DNA from: Capra hircus
Lineage: Eukaryota; Chordata; Mammalia; Artiodactyla; Bovidae
DNA: 64,000 nt
Direction of reading: 5' to 3'
NCBI RefSeq assembly: GCF_001704415.2
Contig: NC_030808.1
Coordinates: forward strand, 80,134,594 to 80,198,593
Part shown: piece by piece, positions 10,801 to 19,885 of the stretch
How the letters are laid out: every line of letters starts with the position of its first letter
Numbering within the stretch: the stretch's first letter is position 1
Notes under the pieces: generated by a model
The model's database searches: none
Seen by the model: the letters and a program-made list of their open reading frames with translations, nothing else
What the model was told of the DNA's origin: nothing
Program-made: the position numbers and the translations under genes

Positions 10801-13388
10801 CTGCTTCATCCAAAACGAACATTTTGATCCATTTTGGAGCTGTTAAAAAATAAGAGTCATGCCATCATATCTAAATTCTCAGGCATATTATTTGCTTTGT
10901 TATAGTAAAAACTTTACTCATCAGCAATACTTACAGAGATATCTTCTGTTTAACATATCAAACACTCTCCCTGGTGTTCCAACAACAATATGTGGTGCTT
11001 CAGCCTGCAGTTTTTGCATTTCATTTCTAACATTTGTTCCACCAATGCAGGCATGACAAGTTGCTCCCATATAATCTCCAAGTGCCAGAATTACCTTTTG
11101 GATCTGAAAGCCAAAAGCCTTAGTTATTATCCTGCAGAGTTACAGGCTTGTGACTAAACTTCGAAAGCATAATGGCAAATATCTGGTCTGCAAATAGCTT
11201 TAATGCATGCACAGCACTTAACTACTTCCAAGCTTAAAATGTAGACCAATCTAACTACCTCAAAATAAACTGTGAAAATATCTTGTGCCTCATCAAACTT
11301 TGAATCCTAATGCCCCAGGTTATCAGCTAGGTAGAGAACAAAAAATACTTCCTGCACTATCCTTTACTGTGTAGCAAAGTGTAAGTAGTGATAAAAAAAA
11401 AAGGTAGCAGATTTAGCTGAAGTTACTATTTATCCCTGAAGGATACTGTGACTTAATAATCTTAGCCTTAATAAAGCCTACAGGTATATTAGCAAGGCTT
11501 TACTTCAAAGCCAATAGAGCAGTGAGCTTTGAAAATGCAGCATGCAACAGATGTATCACAAACTACTGAGACTGTCAAAGAAGAACATGTCACTGCAGTT
11601 TTCATGTTGCACAACTGCATTCAAACGTAAAAATGAAAACGGGTCTAGTCCACTCTGAACAGAAATCTTCAGTTTCTCAATCTGTTACACAACCCTGCAA
11701 ACCATACCTGTACACCCAGTTCCTGTCTAGCTTTCAACAAAACTCCCTGCATGCATGGACAGTCAAAAGGAGGGCTCTATAGGACAAATTTATACTAAGC
11801 TTTAAATTCTCACAGTTGTGAAACCTGAAACCTATGCAACACGCAAGCAGTTTTTTTCATCTACACTATCAATACCTGTTGAGCCAGTTCTCTGGTGGGG
11901 GCCAATACTAGTGCTTGGGTCTCCTTGAACTCAATCTCCAACTGTTGCAGGATGGAAATAGCAAATGTGGCTGTCTTGCCAGTACCTGACTGAGCTTGAG
12001 CAATCACATCATACCCTAAAAAAAGTAGGATACATATTTACCGATCCCACATCAAACCGTTACTTCTAGTTCACACCATGTATTCCATTTGGAACATGAA
12101 TTATGCCCAAACAATAAAAGTGATCAGCAATGAGTATTCTCTTCATTTCAGGTCAGTCCCGAAAGATGATTGCCATCATTTCACTTTAAGGAATACAAAT
12201 AAGTGCTAGTTTCCCAAAAGGTAATTTTCCCATATTAGAGAGGAAAAGATCCAGGTCCATGTTGGACAGTTAACTCATTTTTAAGAAGCGTCAACACGTT
12301 CTTTTACCTTTAATACATGGAATAATAGCTCTCTGCTGAATAGCTGATGGCTTCTCAAAACCATAAGCATAGATGCCCCGAAGAAGAGACTCCTTTAAGT
12401 TCATATCATCAAAGTTATCAACAATCTCATTCCAGTTGCTCTGAAAGTTAAAAAAAATAAAGGAATAAATGGGATGAACCAACCCACCTTTCCAACGTTC
12501 CAAATTCCACATCTATTTCTTACCTCGATGACACCATCGGGGTCCATTCCCTCTGGGCCGCCATGTTCTCTGCTGACAAAAATAACTGCAGTTAGAGAAC
12601 ATCCCTTCCCCATAACTGCACATTCAGAGGGATAAAAGCCCTTTTATAACCGGTCTGACCCGGTCGCCCTCCCCGGCACGTGTAAACTTTCCAAACGAGA
12701 GAAGATGGTGCCGTAGGGCACAAGGCGTACTGCGCGCCCACTCAAAGGTTAGGGACCAGGGACGCCCGGAAACCCTACGGACGCAGGCCCTGCCCCCCAG
12801 TCCCGAGCGCCGGGCGCTCCCCTCTCCGCCACGGACCATCTCGCGAGAGCTCCACGCGCCGAGCTCCGCCCCTAACACTGCGCAAGCCGGGTGATTGACG
12901 CGGGCCGAGGCCCGGCAAGGCCTTGCCAACGGTTCGCCGGGAACGTGTGGCCGACCCGGCCCGGCCTCTAACCGCCGCCGTCCTACCCCTACCCAAACCT
13001 ATCATCTAGCGCTCCCAAACCGCGCGGCTGGCCGCGAATAAAGCTTAGGGGCCCAGTTACACTGTACCGACTGCGGACTGCGCCACGGCTTCCACTAAAC
13101 GCCGGGCTCCGCAGAGGGAGGGGAAACGGCCGCGACTTCAAGGCGTATTTGGAAACACACACTCTTTTACCACCCAGTTGTCATACTTACCCCACAACCT
13201 AGGCCCTACCCACCATGGAAGCTTCTCGAAGGACACTAGGGTACTGTATCCCAAGGCAATGCCTAAAACCCAGAATTCCCTGCCTCCCGACCACCTATTA
13301 CAGTCTCCACCGGCGCCTTAGGACCTATACCACAGAGCACCACCGAGGAAGCGCCATACCTGTTATAATCCGCGGAGCCACCAGACAT
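7735..13388 (-). CDS. EIF4A2: EIF4A2, eukaryotic initiation factor 4A-II (complete)
   Basis: A DEAD-box ATP-dependent RNA helicase of the cytosolic eIF4F complex, which unwinds mRNA 5' UTRs for ribosome scanning. It also takes part in CCR4-NOT linked repression. Eleven coding exons with AG/GT borders sum to 1224 bases, 407 residues plus stop, the expected family length. Helicase motifs appear in order: Q motif ([12 protein letters not shown], exon 3), I AQSGTGKT (4), Ia PTRELA (4), TPGR (5), II DEAD (6), III SAT (7), [11 protein letters not shown] (8), V TTDLLARGID across exons 9/10, [12 protein letters not shown] across 10/11. The start ATG is the first in the transcript, 34 bases from the TOP-like start. 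[14 protein letters not shown] separates it from EIF4A1. Introns host snoRNAs on the same strand. The frame is intact. Confidence 0.97.
8190..8297 (-). other. EIF4A2: Candidate alternative exon in EIF4A2 intron 10
   Basis: A 108-base block flanked on the minus strand by a T-rich acceptor ending TTTGCAG and a donor GTATGG. Spliced after exon 10 it stays open for 36 codons. It then meets a TGA formed by its last two bases and the first base of exon 11. Two other AGs just inside (TTTACAG, TTCCAG) would instead give an early TAA. This is inferred from splice signals only. Confidence 0.4.
8565..8583. repeat. Poly-A run in EIF4A2 intron 10
   Basis: About 19 A on the + strand. No SINE head is recognisable next to it. 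Confidence 0.7.
9140..9219 (-). CDS. EIF4A2: EIF4A2 exon 10 (motif V)
   Basis: Encodes [18 protein letters not shown] through NYIH plus AG of a split Arg codon. Donor GTGAGT. Confidence 0.95.
9264..9420 (+). mobile_element. Bov-tA SINE, 3'-truncated, in EIF4A2 intron 9
   Basis: Starts with the tRNA-like head (gggctcccctagtggctcag) and continues to gggctacagtt, then stops short of the usual GTCGCAAAGAGT tail. It is antisense to the host gene and abuts SNORA4. Confidence 0.85.
9425..9562 (-). ncRNA. SNORA4: SNORA4, H/ACA snoRNA
   Basis: Lies in EIF4A2 intron 9. Hairpin 1 is closed by CCAAA/TTTGG, the hinge has H box AGAATA, hairpin 2 is closed by GGCCA/TGGCC, and ACA follows with three bases to the 3' end at 9425. 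A Bov-tA SINE ends at about 9420, nearly touching it. Confidence 0.85.
9591..9680 (-). CDS. EIF4A2: EIF4A2 exon 9
   Basis: Encodes [16 protein letters not shown] through VLITTDLL (start of motif V). Donor GTAAGT. Confidence 0.95.
9745..9879 (-). ncRNA. SNORA63: SNORA63 (E3), H/ACA snoRNA
   Basis: Lies in EIF4A2 intron 8, 135 bases. The minus strand begins AAAGCAGGATT; the first stem is AGCAGG/CCTGCT, then a hinge with H box AAAATA/AAATAA. The 3' end reads CATACATGT, with ACA three bases from the end. I recognise it as E3. It guides rRNA pseudouridylation. Confidence 0.92.
9930..10067 (-). CDS. EIF4A2: EIF4A2 exon 8 (motif IV)
   Basis: Encodes [18 protein letters not shown], motif [11 protein letters not shown], and DFTVSAL. 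Donor GTAAGA. Confidence 0.95.
10152..10329 (-). ncRNA. SNORA81: SNORA81, H/ACA snoRNA
   Basis: Lies in EIF4A2 intron 7. The first hairpin is closed by CTTCTTGT/ACAAGAAG with an apical AAACCAAG/CTTGGTTT stem. The hinge carries H box AGAGGA. The second hairpin is closed by TGCAC/GTGCA, followed by an ATA variant of the ACA box three bases from the end. The size (~178) and host match the human gene. It guides pseudouridylation of rRNA. Confidence 0.82.
10368..10511 (-). CDS. EIF4A2: EIF4A2 exon 7 (SAT motif)
   Basis: Encodes [19 protein letters not shown] (motif III SAT) through NVERE. Donor GTAATT. Confidence 0.96.
10569..10706 (-). ncRNA. SNORA63-like H/ACA element (SNORA63B-like)
   Basis: Lies in EIF4A2 intron 6. 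The minus strand forms a hairpin closed by TTGCTG/CAGCAA and shares the block TGTGTCATTCCCCCT with SNORA63 (TGTTGTCGTTCCCCCT); the second half also aligns loosely. The expected H box is unclear and the ACA position reads AAA, so it may be a decayed paralogue. Confidence 0.5.
10730..10839 (-). CDS. EIF4A2: EIF4A2 exon 6 (DEAD box)
   Basis: Encodes [20 protein letters not shown], with catalytic DEAD (motif II), through NTSIQ. Donor GTGAGC. The preceding intron is only 95 bases. Confidence 0.96.
10935..11103 (-). CDS. EIF4A2: EIF4A2 exon 5 (GG and TPGR)
   Basis: Encodes [21 protein letters not shown] onwards, including the GG doublet and [14 protein letters not shown]. Donor GTAAGT. Confidence 0.95.
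11104..11875 (-). other. EIF4A2: EIF4A2 intron 4, no feature seen
   Basis: A 772-base intron of unremarkable AT-rich sequence. I looked for C/D and H/ACA signatures and found none convincing. Confidence 0.5.
11876..12015 (-). CDS. EIF4A2: EIF4A2 exon 4 (motifs I and Ia)
   Basis: Encodes [17 protein letters not shown] through PTRELAQQ. Donor GTATTG. Intron 3 before it carries SNORD2. Confidence 0.96.
12119..12186 (-). ncRNA. SNORD2: SNORD2 (snR39B), C/D box snoRNA
   Basis: Lies in EIF4A2 intron 3 on the host strand, about 120 bases upstream of exon 4. On the minus strand it has C box ATGATGG near the 5' end and D box CTGA near the 3' end, with short complementary ends (AGTGA / TCACT). The sequence matches the vertebrate snoRNA known from this intron. 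It guides 2'-O-methylation of rRNA and is released by exonuclease trimming of the spliced intron. Confidence 0.92.
12308..12440 (-). CDS. EIF4A2: EIF4A2 exon 3 (Q motif)
   Basis: Encodes [14 protein letters not shown] through the Q motif [13 protein letters not shown] to PCIK, ending in a split Gly. Donor GTAAAA. Confidence 0.96.
12524..12569 (-). CDS. EIF4A2: EIF4A2 exon 2
   Basis: Encodes [16 protein letters not shown]. The acceptor is a tandem CAGCAG: the distal site gives the 407-residue form and the proximal one would add a single Ser. Donor GTAAGA. Confidence 0.95.
13360..13388 (-). CDS. EIF4A2: EIF4A2 coding exon 1
   Basis: ATG at 13386-13388; encodes MSGGSADYN plus AG of a split Arg codon. 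The donor reads GTATGG. Intron 1 is GC-rich. Confidence 0.95.
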
Positions 13389-13416
13389 GATCCGAAGAAC
13401 CACTCAGTGCCGGACT

Positions 13417-13422
13417 GAAAAG
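13417..13422 (-). promoter_or_regulatory. EIF4A2: Predicted EIF4A2 start with TOP-like tract CTTTTC
   Basis: A C followed by pyrimidines (CTTTTC) at the right distance from the TATA-like box. Such 5' terminal oligopyrimidine tracts mark mRNAs under mTOR/LARP1 control. The exact start is inferred. Confidence 0.5.
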
Positions 13423-13443
13423 ACAGCCGGGCCGCGCCACCCG

Positions 13444-13452
13444 TTTTTTATA
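13444..13452 (-). promoter_or_regulatory. EIF4A2: EIF4A2 TATA-like box
   Basis: The minus strand reads TATAAAAAA, its 5' end about 30 bases upstream of the predicted start at 13422 and 64 bases upstream of the ATG. Confidence 0.65.
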
Positions 13453-13900
13453 GGCTCGCGGCCGGAACCCGTTTTCTGCGGAGGAATTTTCCTTCGCGCT
13501 TCGGCAACCACAAAATTGAGACCCTAAAGTGCTTATCTCAGAAAATATCCTAAGCAAATCGGTGTTAAAGCCCAAATTAGGTTATTTGCCGATATTACAG
13601 GGCTGCTGAGAATCCCAGGACCCTGGGGAAGGTTGGAACTCTTTGCTCTGCAGCGGAAGAATATTGCAGCAAACGGTGGGACGACAGCGTTCCCGGCCCG
13701 CCCTGTTCCTACGGGGTTTCCGCATCCCCGAAGCAGAGGCAGCTGGGGCGCTGGACAGGACCGAGAGACGGAAACCTGGGGCGCCCGGGGCTCTGGGCTC
13801 CCCCGGCTTCCCCTCCGGTTAGTGGGGCCAAGCTCGCCAATCCCGCGGCGCTCCGTGCCGGAGGGGCAGGCAAGTCTATACGCTGCACTGGAGGGGACTC

Positions 13901-15826
13901 GGGTTATTCCGCCTGTTCCCACCGCTACCTAACTTGAAGATGAAGAGCCTCCTGGCCTTTCGCGGGAGCATTTAACATCCTGCAGACCTTGACTATGTGA
14001 AATTACTGCTTCGGAAAATGTCGGCTACCCAACATGTCCTGGAAGGTCCCGTTTACCGTGTATCGTGCAGGGCGAGAAGAAATAGTATGCTCTGCACATA
14101 TCTCTGGGGTGGCCACCTCCATTCTTCTCATGTTGCCGCTGGTCTTTTCTCATTCTCTCTTTAATACAATGCTTATAATGTTTTAACAGGCTTGAGAAAT
14201 GGCAGATAAAATCATTGTGAACTTTTGCAAATATAGGGGTAATATTCCTTGAAACGCAAGCATTTAAATGGATACTTCCCCGTCAGGTACAGCTCCATGC
14301 TGCTTTGGAATTACATAGGTTTTGGTTCTGGTCTTTTTTTTTTTTCCCCCTAAAGATTTTTTGAATTGTAACTGCTTGTATATAATGAATGTTGATTTAT
14401 TGAAACTGAAAGCAATATAATCCTTGCTGCTTAATTAAGCTCCATGATTCGTAAAGCTCCAGAGGTTTTCCAACTGTAGCCCTAACCCAGACTCGTTAAT
14501 AAAAACAAACAGAATAGTATGTTTAGTCATCTAACTTTAAAATACCGTCCCACTCATACCGCAAGATAGCACGAATACTCCAGAAAATATTTTCTCATTA
14601 ATTCAGAAGGACGGCCTAAAGTATGATAACTAGAGAAAATGACTCAACTTTCTATATTTGTTTATTATATTCAACAGAGTTGGTTCTAAATACCAGTTTT
14701 TAAATTATTTTTTATAAAATTATCATGCTGGAAATTCTGACAAAAAGTTATACCCAGATGACAAAGTGTACTTGGCCCTCCATCCAGGGATTTCGCTCCC
14801 AATCCATCCCTTCATAATGTTCAAATCCAGATTTGAAATAATGCCAGACATTTTCTGAGAATGGAGGTCAGAGGTCCTTGTTGGCTCATCCAAAACCTAC
14901 TAAAAATCTCCTGGGATCCAGGAAACTGAAGAAAATACTTAATTAGAAATGTGGCCAACAGTTAAGTCTCACTTGAGTCTTTGGTGAATCAGTCAACCAT
15001 GGAGGAAATCACTCAACAATTAACACCTAATTGTTGAGTGATTTCCTTAGGTTTAGCACTACTGTTACATGCTGTGGAGGATTTCCAGAGTATTTTAACA
15101 GGAAATAATCAAGGACTAAAACTCTGGTTTTAGGTCACAGTTGCTCAAGGGGTTTCAAGGTAAGAAAGCTCCTTAATCTAAAATTCAGCAAAAATCTAGA
15201 CCCACATACCCTGCAAATCTCAAATGTATCTCAAATAAATGCTGTGTTTACTACATTTTCAAGTGCTTACTCAATAACATTGATAAGTAAAACATGAGAT
15301 AAAGACCCAAACAAAACAGACACTTTAACAAAGTTTTGCATATCAACACAGAGCATACAGTTAAACTTTTTACTTACCCGAGATCTAAAAATAGATGGCG
15401 GTCTCTAAGTCAACTACAAACTGCTTCTTTGCTAAGTGGGAACATAGGAGGCTATTTATACTGCAAATATACTAAAACTGGGCTTCTATCCCTTTGTGAG
15501 CCACAATTGTAAATCTGTCTAGCAATTATAAGTCAATGTTCAGCAGAGGAATCAAGGAATTAGTATAGATTTGTCAGTATGACATGGAAAAACAGTAGCA
15601 AAACATTAAAAGAGTATGCTTTATGTTGGGTGATGTAATCCTATAGAAAGGACCCAGTATTCTCATGATTCAGCGACATTCAACAACAACTACATTGTGT
15701 GCCTTCTTGCCAATCTAACATTGGTGTAAGGCCTCAGCTGATTTTTAAGCAACAGCTATGCATTTAAAGGAATGTCTTGGTAAACTATTGATACACAAAA
15801 GTTTGTTAAGGTGTGTTTGGATCTTT
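13901..15826. other. Spacer upstream of EIF4A2
   Basis: AT-rich non-coding DNA. The only structure I see is the perfect hairpin at 15003-15047. Confidence 0.6.
15003..15047. repeat. Perfect 20-bp inverted repeat, 5-base loop
   Basis: Arms AGGAAATCACTCAACAATTA (15003-15022) and its exact complement (15028-15047) around ACACC. No tRNA, MITE or miRNA family is recognised. Confidence 0.95.
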
Positions 15827-16033
15827 TGGGCTGGCTTCTCTGGTGGCTCAGGTGGTAAAGCATCTGCCTACAATACAGGAGAGTTGGGTTTGATCCCTGG
15901 GTCAGTAGGATCCCTTGGAGAAGGGAATGGCTACCCACTCCAGTATTCTTGCCTGGAGAAGTCCATGGACAGAGGAGCCTGGCAGGCTATCCAGGGGGTC
16001 ACAAAGAATCAGGCATAACTGAATAACTTTCAC
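15827..16033 (+). mobile_element. Bov-tA SINE
   Basis: Full Bov-tA with tRNA-like head and BovB-like tail, flanked by TSD tttggatcttt (15816-15826 and 16034-16044). Confidence 0.93.
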
Positions 16034-16271
16034 TTTGGATCTTTAGTTCATTTATTACTTATTAATGTCATGTATTATTTAGTAAACACAAGATAATACA
16101 TCCATCTATAAGTGTTTAGGAAGAATTGCCTTGAACTGAACAGGAACAGTGCCTCTTTATTATTCGGTTACTGGAGGAAATTAAGAGGCTAGATTCTGCT
16201 TGAATGGCAGCAATGTCCACTGAAGCAATTTGGACAGTGGCACTCCCTGCCGCATTCTTCACAATAACTTA

Positions 16272-16384
16272 TTTCCTTTGCTGCTTGGCTTGTGGGATCT
16301 TAGTTCCCCAACCAAGGGTTGAACCTGGGCTTTTGGCACTGAAATTACTGAGTCCTAACCACAGGAACACCAGGGAATTGCCCT
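16272..16384 (-). mobile_element. CHR-type SINE fragment
   Basis: Reverse copy: gcttgtgggatcttagttcc through aaccacaggaacaccagggaat, the tRNA-Glu-derived SINE head in antisense. Confidence 0.75.
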
Positions 16385-17149
16385 TCACAATGACTTTTAA
16401 AACATCTATGTGAAGATAGGTAAAGATATTAATAGAGTTGAAAAAATGGAAAAAATTGAGGAGGACCATAGAATGGGGTGTTGAACAAGAACAAGTTTAT
16501 ACTCATTAATCCAAGGTTATTAAGTTCTATTGTGTAATCAAGATATGGAGATTTGTCTAGCTCTACCCTTATGAAAACTGAAATAAAGTTACATTGTTGT
16601 ACTTCAAATCAATACATCTTAAACCATGGTATGGGTAAAAATCAATAGGAAGAGCTCTCTGAAATGCAGATTATGTGGGACTCCACCCTCCCAACTCAGA
16701 TCCAGTCGATCTAATCTGAGGTGGGGCCAGCTTTTTATTTTGGAAAATTCTAAACCTAAGGAAGAGTTGCAAAAAAATGCAACAAATGCCAAATGTTTCA
16801 CACACCAATTGTTAATAGTTCACTACATTTGTTTTCTCTCATATTTATCCGTGACTTTTTCTTAACTTCTGAAAGTCACAGACATAGTAGTGACTCTTCA
16901 GTCCTAATGCTTCAGCACGGCATCCTAAAAACAATGATACTCTTTTCATAAAAAGCACAGAAGTATCATTATATTCCCAAGTTTACTATTGATGTAATAA
17001 CTGTAACAGTATTCAACACTTCTCAAATGTCCCAGTAATTTACTTTGTGACCTTAAAAACAAAAATCTAGGATTTTCTCATCAGAAATTCTATTACAAAT
17101 ATGTGTGTGTACATTGTATGTGTGTGTAGTGTGTGCTTGTGTGTCTTCA

Positions 17150-18466
17150 GTTCTGTTCAGTTCAGTCGCTCAGTCGTGTCTGACTCTTTGCGACCCCATG
17201 AATTGCAGCACACCAGGCCTCCCTGTCCATCACCAACTCCCGGAGTTCACTCAGACTCGCGTCCATCAAGCCCGTGATGCCATCCAGCCATCTCATCCTC
17301 TGTCGTCCCCTTCTCCTCCTGCCCCCAATCTCTCCCAGCATCAGAGTCTTTTCCAATGAGTCAACTCTTCGCATGAAGTCGCCAAAGTACTGGAGTTTCA
17401 GCTTTAGCATCATTCCTTCCAAAGAAATCCCAGGGCTGACCTTCAGAATGGACTGGTTGGATCTCCTTGCAGTCCAGGGGCCCTCAAGAGTCTTTTCCAA
17501 CACCACAGTTCAAAAGCATCAATTCTTCAGCACTCAGCCTTCTTCACAGTCCAACTCTCACATCCATACATGACCACAGGAAAAACCATAGCCTTGACTA
17601 GACAGACCTTAGTCCACAAAGTAATGTCTCTGCTTTTGAATATACTGTCTAGGTTGGTCATAACTTTTCCTCCAAGGAGTAAGCGTCTTTTAATTTCATG
17701 GCTGCAGTCACCATCTTCAGTGATTTTGGAGTCCAAAACAATGAAGTCTGACACTGTTTCCACTGTTTCCCCATCTATTTGCCATAAAGTGATGGTACCG
17801 ATGCCATGATCTTTGTTTTCTGAATGTTGAGCTTTAAGCCAACTTTTTCACTCTCCACTTTCACTTTCATCAAGAGGCTTTTTAGTTCCTCTTCACTTTC
17901 TGCCATAAGGGTGGTGTCATCTGCATATCTGAGGTTATTGATATTTCTCCCAGCAATCTTGATTCCAGCTTGTGTTTCTTCCAGCCCAGCGTTTCTCATG
18001 ATGTACTCTGCATAGAAGTTCAATAAGCAGGGTGACAATATACAGCCTTGATGTACTCCTTTTCCTATTTGAAACCAGCCTGTTGTTCCATGTCCAGTTC
18101 TAACTGTTGCTTCCTGACCTGCATACAAGTTTCTCAAGAAGCAGGTCAGGTGGTCTGGTATTCCCATCTCTTTCAGAATTTTCCACAGTTTATTGTGATC
18201 CACACAGTTAAAGGCTTTGGCATAGTCAATGAAGCAGAAATAGATGTTTTTCGGGAACTCTCTTGCTTTTTCCATGATCCAGTGGATGTTGGCAATTTGA
18301 TCTCTGGTTCCTCTGCCTTTTCTAAAGCCAGCTTGAACATCAGGAAGTTCACGGTTCACATATTGCTGAAACCTGGCTTGGAGAATTTTGAGCATTACTT
18401 TACTAGCGTGTGAGATGAGTGCAATTGTGTGGTAGTTTGAGCATTTTTTGGCATTGCCTTTCTTTG
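17150..18466 (-). mobile_element. BovB LINE, 5'-truncated, with RT remnant
   Basis: RTE-clade non-LTR retrotransposon. On the minus strand 17775-18473 reads 232 residues of reverse transcriptase, with DVQAGFRKGRGTRDQIAN, GCILSP and catalytic YADD. The 3' part (17163-17770) encodes the C-terminal segment in a shifted frame. It ends in the CAGTTCAGTTCAG 3' repeat. There is no endonuclease domain, so it cannot move by itself. Confidence 0.93.
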
Positions 18467-18735
18467 ACCTCATAAATCTGGTTTGGCTGTTTCACTTGTC
18501 TGTCATAAAACTGACATTTTTGAAGATTCCAGACCAGTTTGTTTCTTTGTTTTAGAATGTCCCTCACTTTGAATTTTTCTGATCATTCACTTATTATAGA
18601 TTCGTCTTCAATATTTTTGGCAAGAATATTACATGTAGGTGGCAAAGCATCTTCCCCAATCCTTCAGGTTAGGAGGTGTTAGAATTAGCCATTACCCCTG
18701 TGTGATTTTGATTCAGGTTAGTCTATAGTCAACAC

Positions 18736-18938
18736 AGTTTCCCAGGTGACTCAGTAATAAAAGAATCCTCCTGCCAAGCAGGAGATGTGGTTTTGATCCC
18801 TGAATCAGGAAGATCCCCAGGAGGAAGAAATGGCAGCCTACTCCAGTATTCTTTCCGGGAAAAACCCCATGGACAGAGGAGCCTGCCAGGCTCAGTCCAT
18901 GGGGTTGCAAGAGTTGGACACAGCTTAACAACTAAACA
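18736..18938 (+). mobile_element. Bov-tA SINE, diverged
   Basis: tttcccaggtgactcagtaa head through gttgcaagagttggacacag; several substitutions. Confidence 0.85.
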
Positions 18939-19071
18939 ATGATAGACAACACTTTGACAGAAACCTGCCTTTAAACATTTTTGAAAATTTATGTTTTATT
19001 TGAAGAAATGAAACTTGGTCAGGGTTCTGTATTATTAGCTCAAATCTTTTATTTAAACTGCTAAAAGCATT

Positions 19072-19873
19072 CAGTTCAGTTCAGTTCAGTCACTCAGTCG
19101 TGTCCGACTCTGAGACCCCATGGACTGCTGCATGCCAGGCTTCCCTGTCCATCACCAACTCCCAGAGCTTACTCAAACTCATGTCCGTTGAGTCGGTGAT
19201 ACCATCCAACCATCTCGTCCTGTTGTCCCCTTCTCCTCCTGCCTCAGTCTTTCCTAGCATCAGGTCTTTTCAAATGAGTCAGTTCTTTGCATCAGGTGGC
19301 CAAAGTATTGGAGTTCCAGCTTCAGCATCAGTCCTTCCAATGAATATTCAGGACTGTTTTCCTTTAGGATGGACTGGTTGGATCTCCTTGCAGTCCAAGG
19401 GACTCTCAGGAGTCTTCTCCAACACCACAGTTCAAAAGCATCAATTATTTGGCACTCAGCTTTCTTTATGGCCCAACTCTCATATTCATATATGACTACT
19501 GGAAAAACCATAGCTTTGACTAGACAGACCTTTGTTGGCAAAGTAATGTCTCTGCTCTTTCATATGCTGTCTAGGTTGGTCATAGCTTTTCTTCCAAGGA
19601 GCAAGCATCTTTTAATTTCATGGCTGCCTTAACCATCTTCAGTGATTTTGGATTCCAAGAAAATAAAGTCTGTCACTGTTTCCATTGTTTCCAGTCTATT
19701 TGCCACGAAGTGATGGGACTAGATGCCCTGATCTTAGTTTTCTGAATGTTAAGTTTAAACCAACTTTTTCACTCTCCTCTTTCATTTTCTTCAAGAGGCT
19801 CTTTAGTTCTTCTTCGCTTTCTGCCATAAGGGTGGGATCATCTGCATATCTGAGGTTATTGATATTTCTCCCG
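19072..19873 (-). mobile_element. BovB LINE, 3' fragment with TSD
   Basis: A BovB end truncated just upstream of the RT YADD region, flanked by gctaaaagcatt at 19060-19071 and 19874-19885. It is therefore an independent insertion and not part of the copy at 17.1 kb. Confidence 0.93.
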
Positions 19874-19885
19874 GCTAAAAGCATT

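Larger units (their letters stand above)
12640..13900. promoter_or_regulatory. EIF4A2: CpG island over EIF4A2 promoter, exon 1 and intron 1
   Basis: Dense CpG and high GC from intron 1 through exon 1, then again upstream at 13660-13900. This contrasts with AT-rich flanks and is typical of a housekeeping promoter. No divergent gene is evident. Confidence 0.8.

Noticed and set aside
12624..13005. Arg/Gly-rich frames on the minus strand in EIF4A2 intron 1
   Set aside because: GC-rich intron of the island; the frames overlap each other and cross splice signals.
13533..13932. Overlapping 129- and 99-codon open frames on both strands upstream of EIF4A2
   Set aside because: They lie in CpG-rich DNA where stop codons are rare, oppose each other, and show no domain. 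Probably not genes.
15003..15047. miRNA precursor
   Set aside because: Only 20 paired bases and 5 in the loop, too short for Drosha/Dicer substrates.
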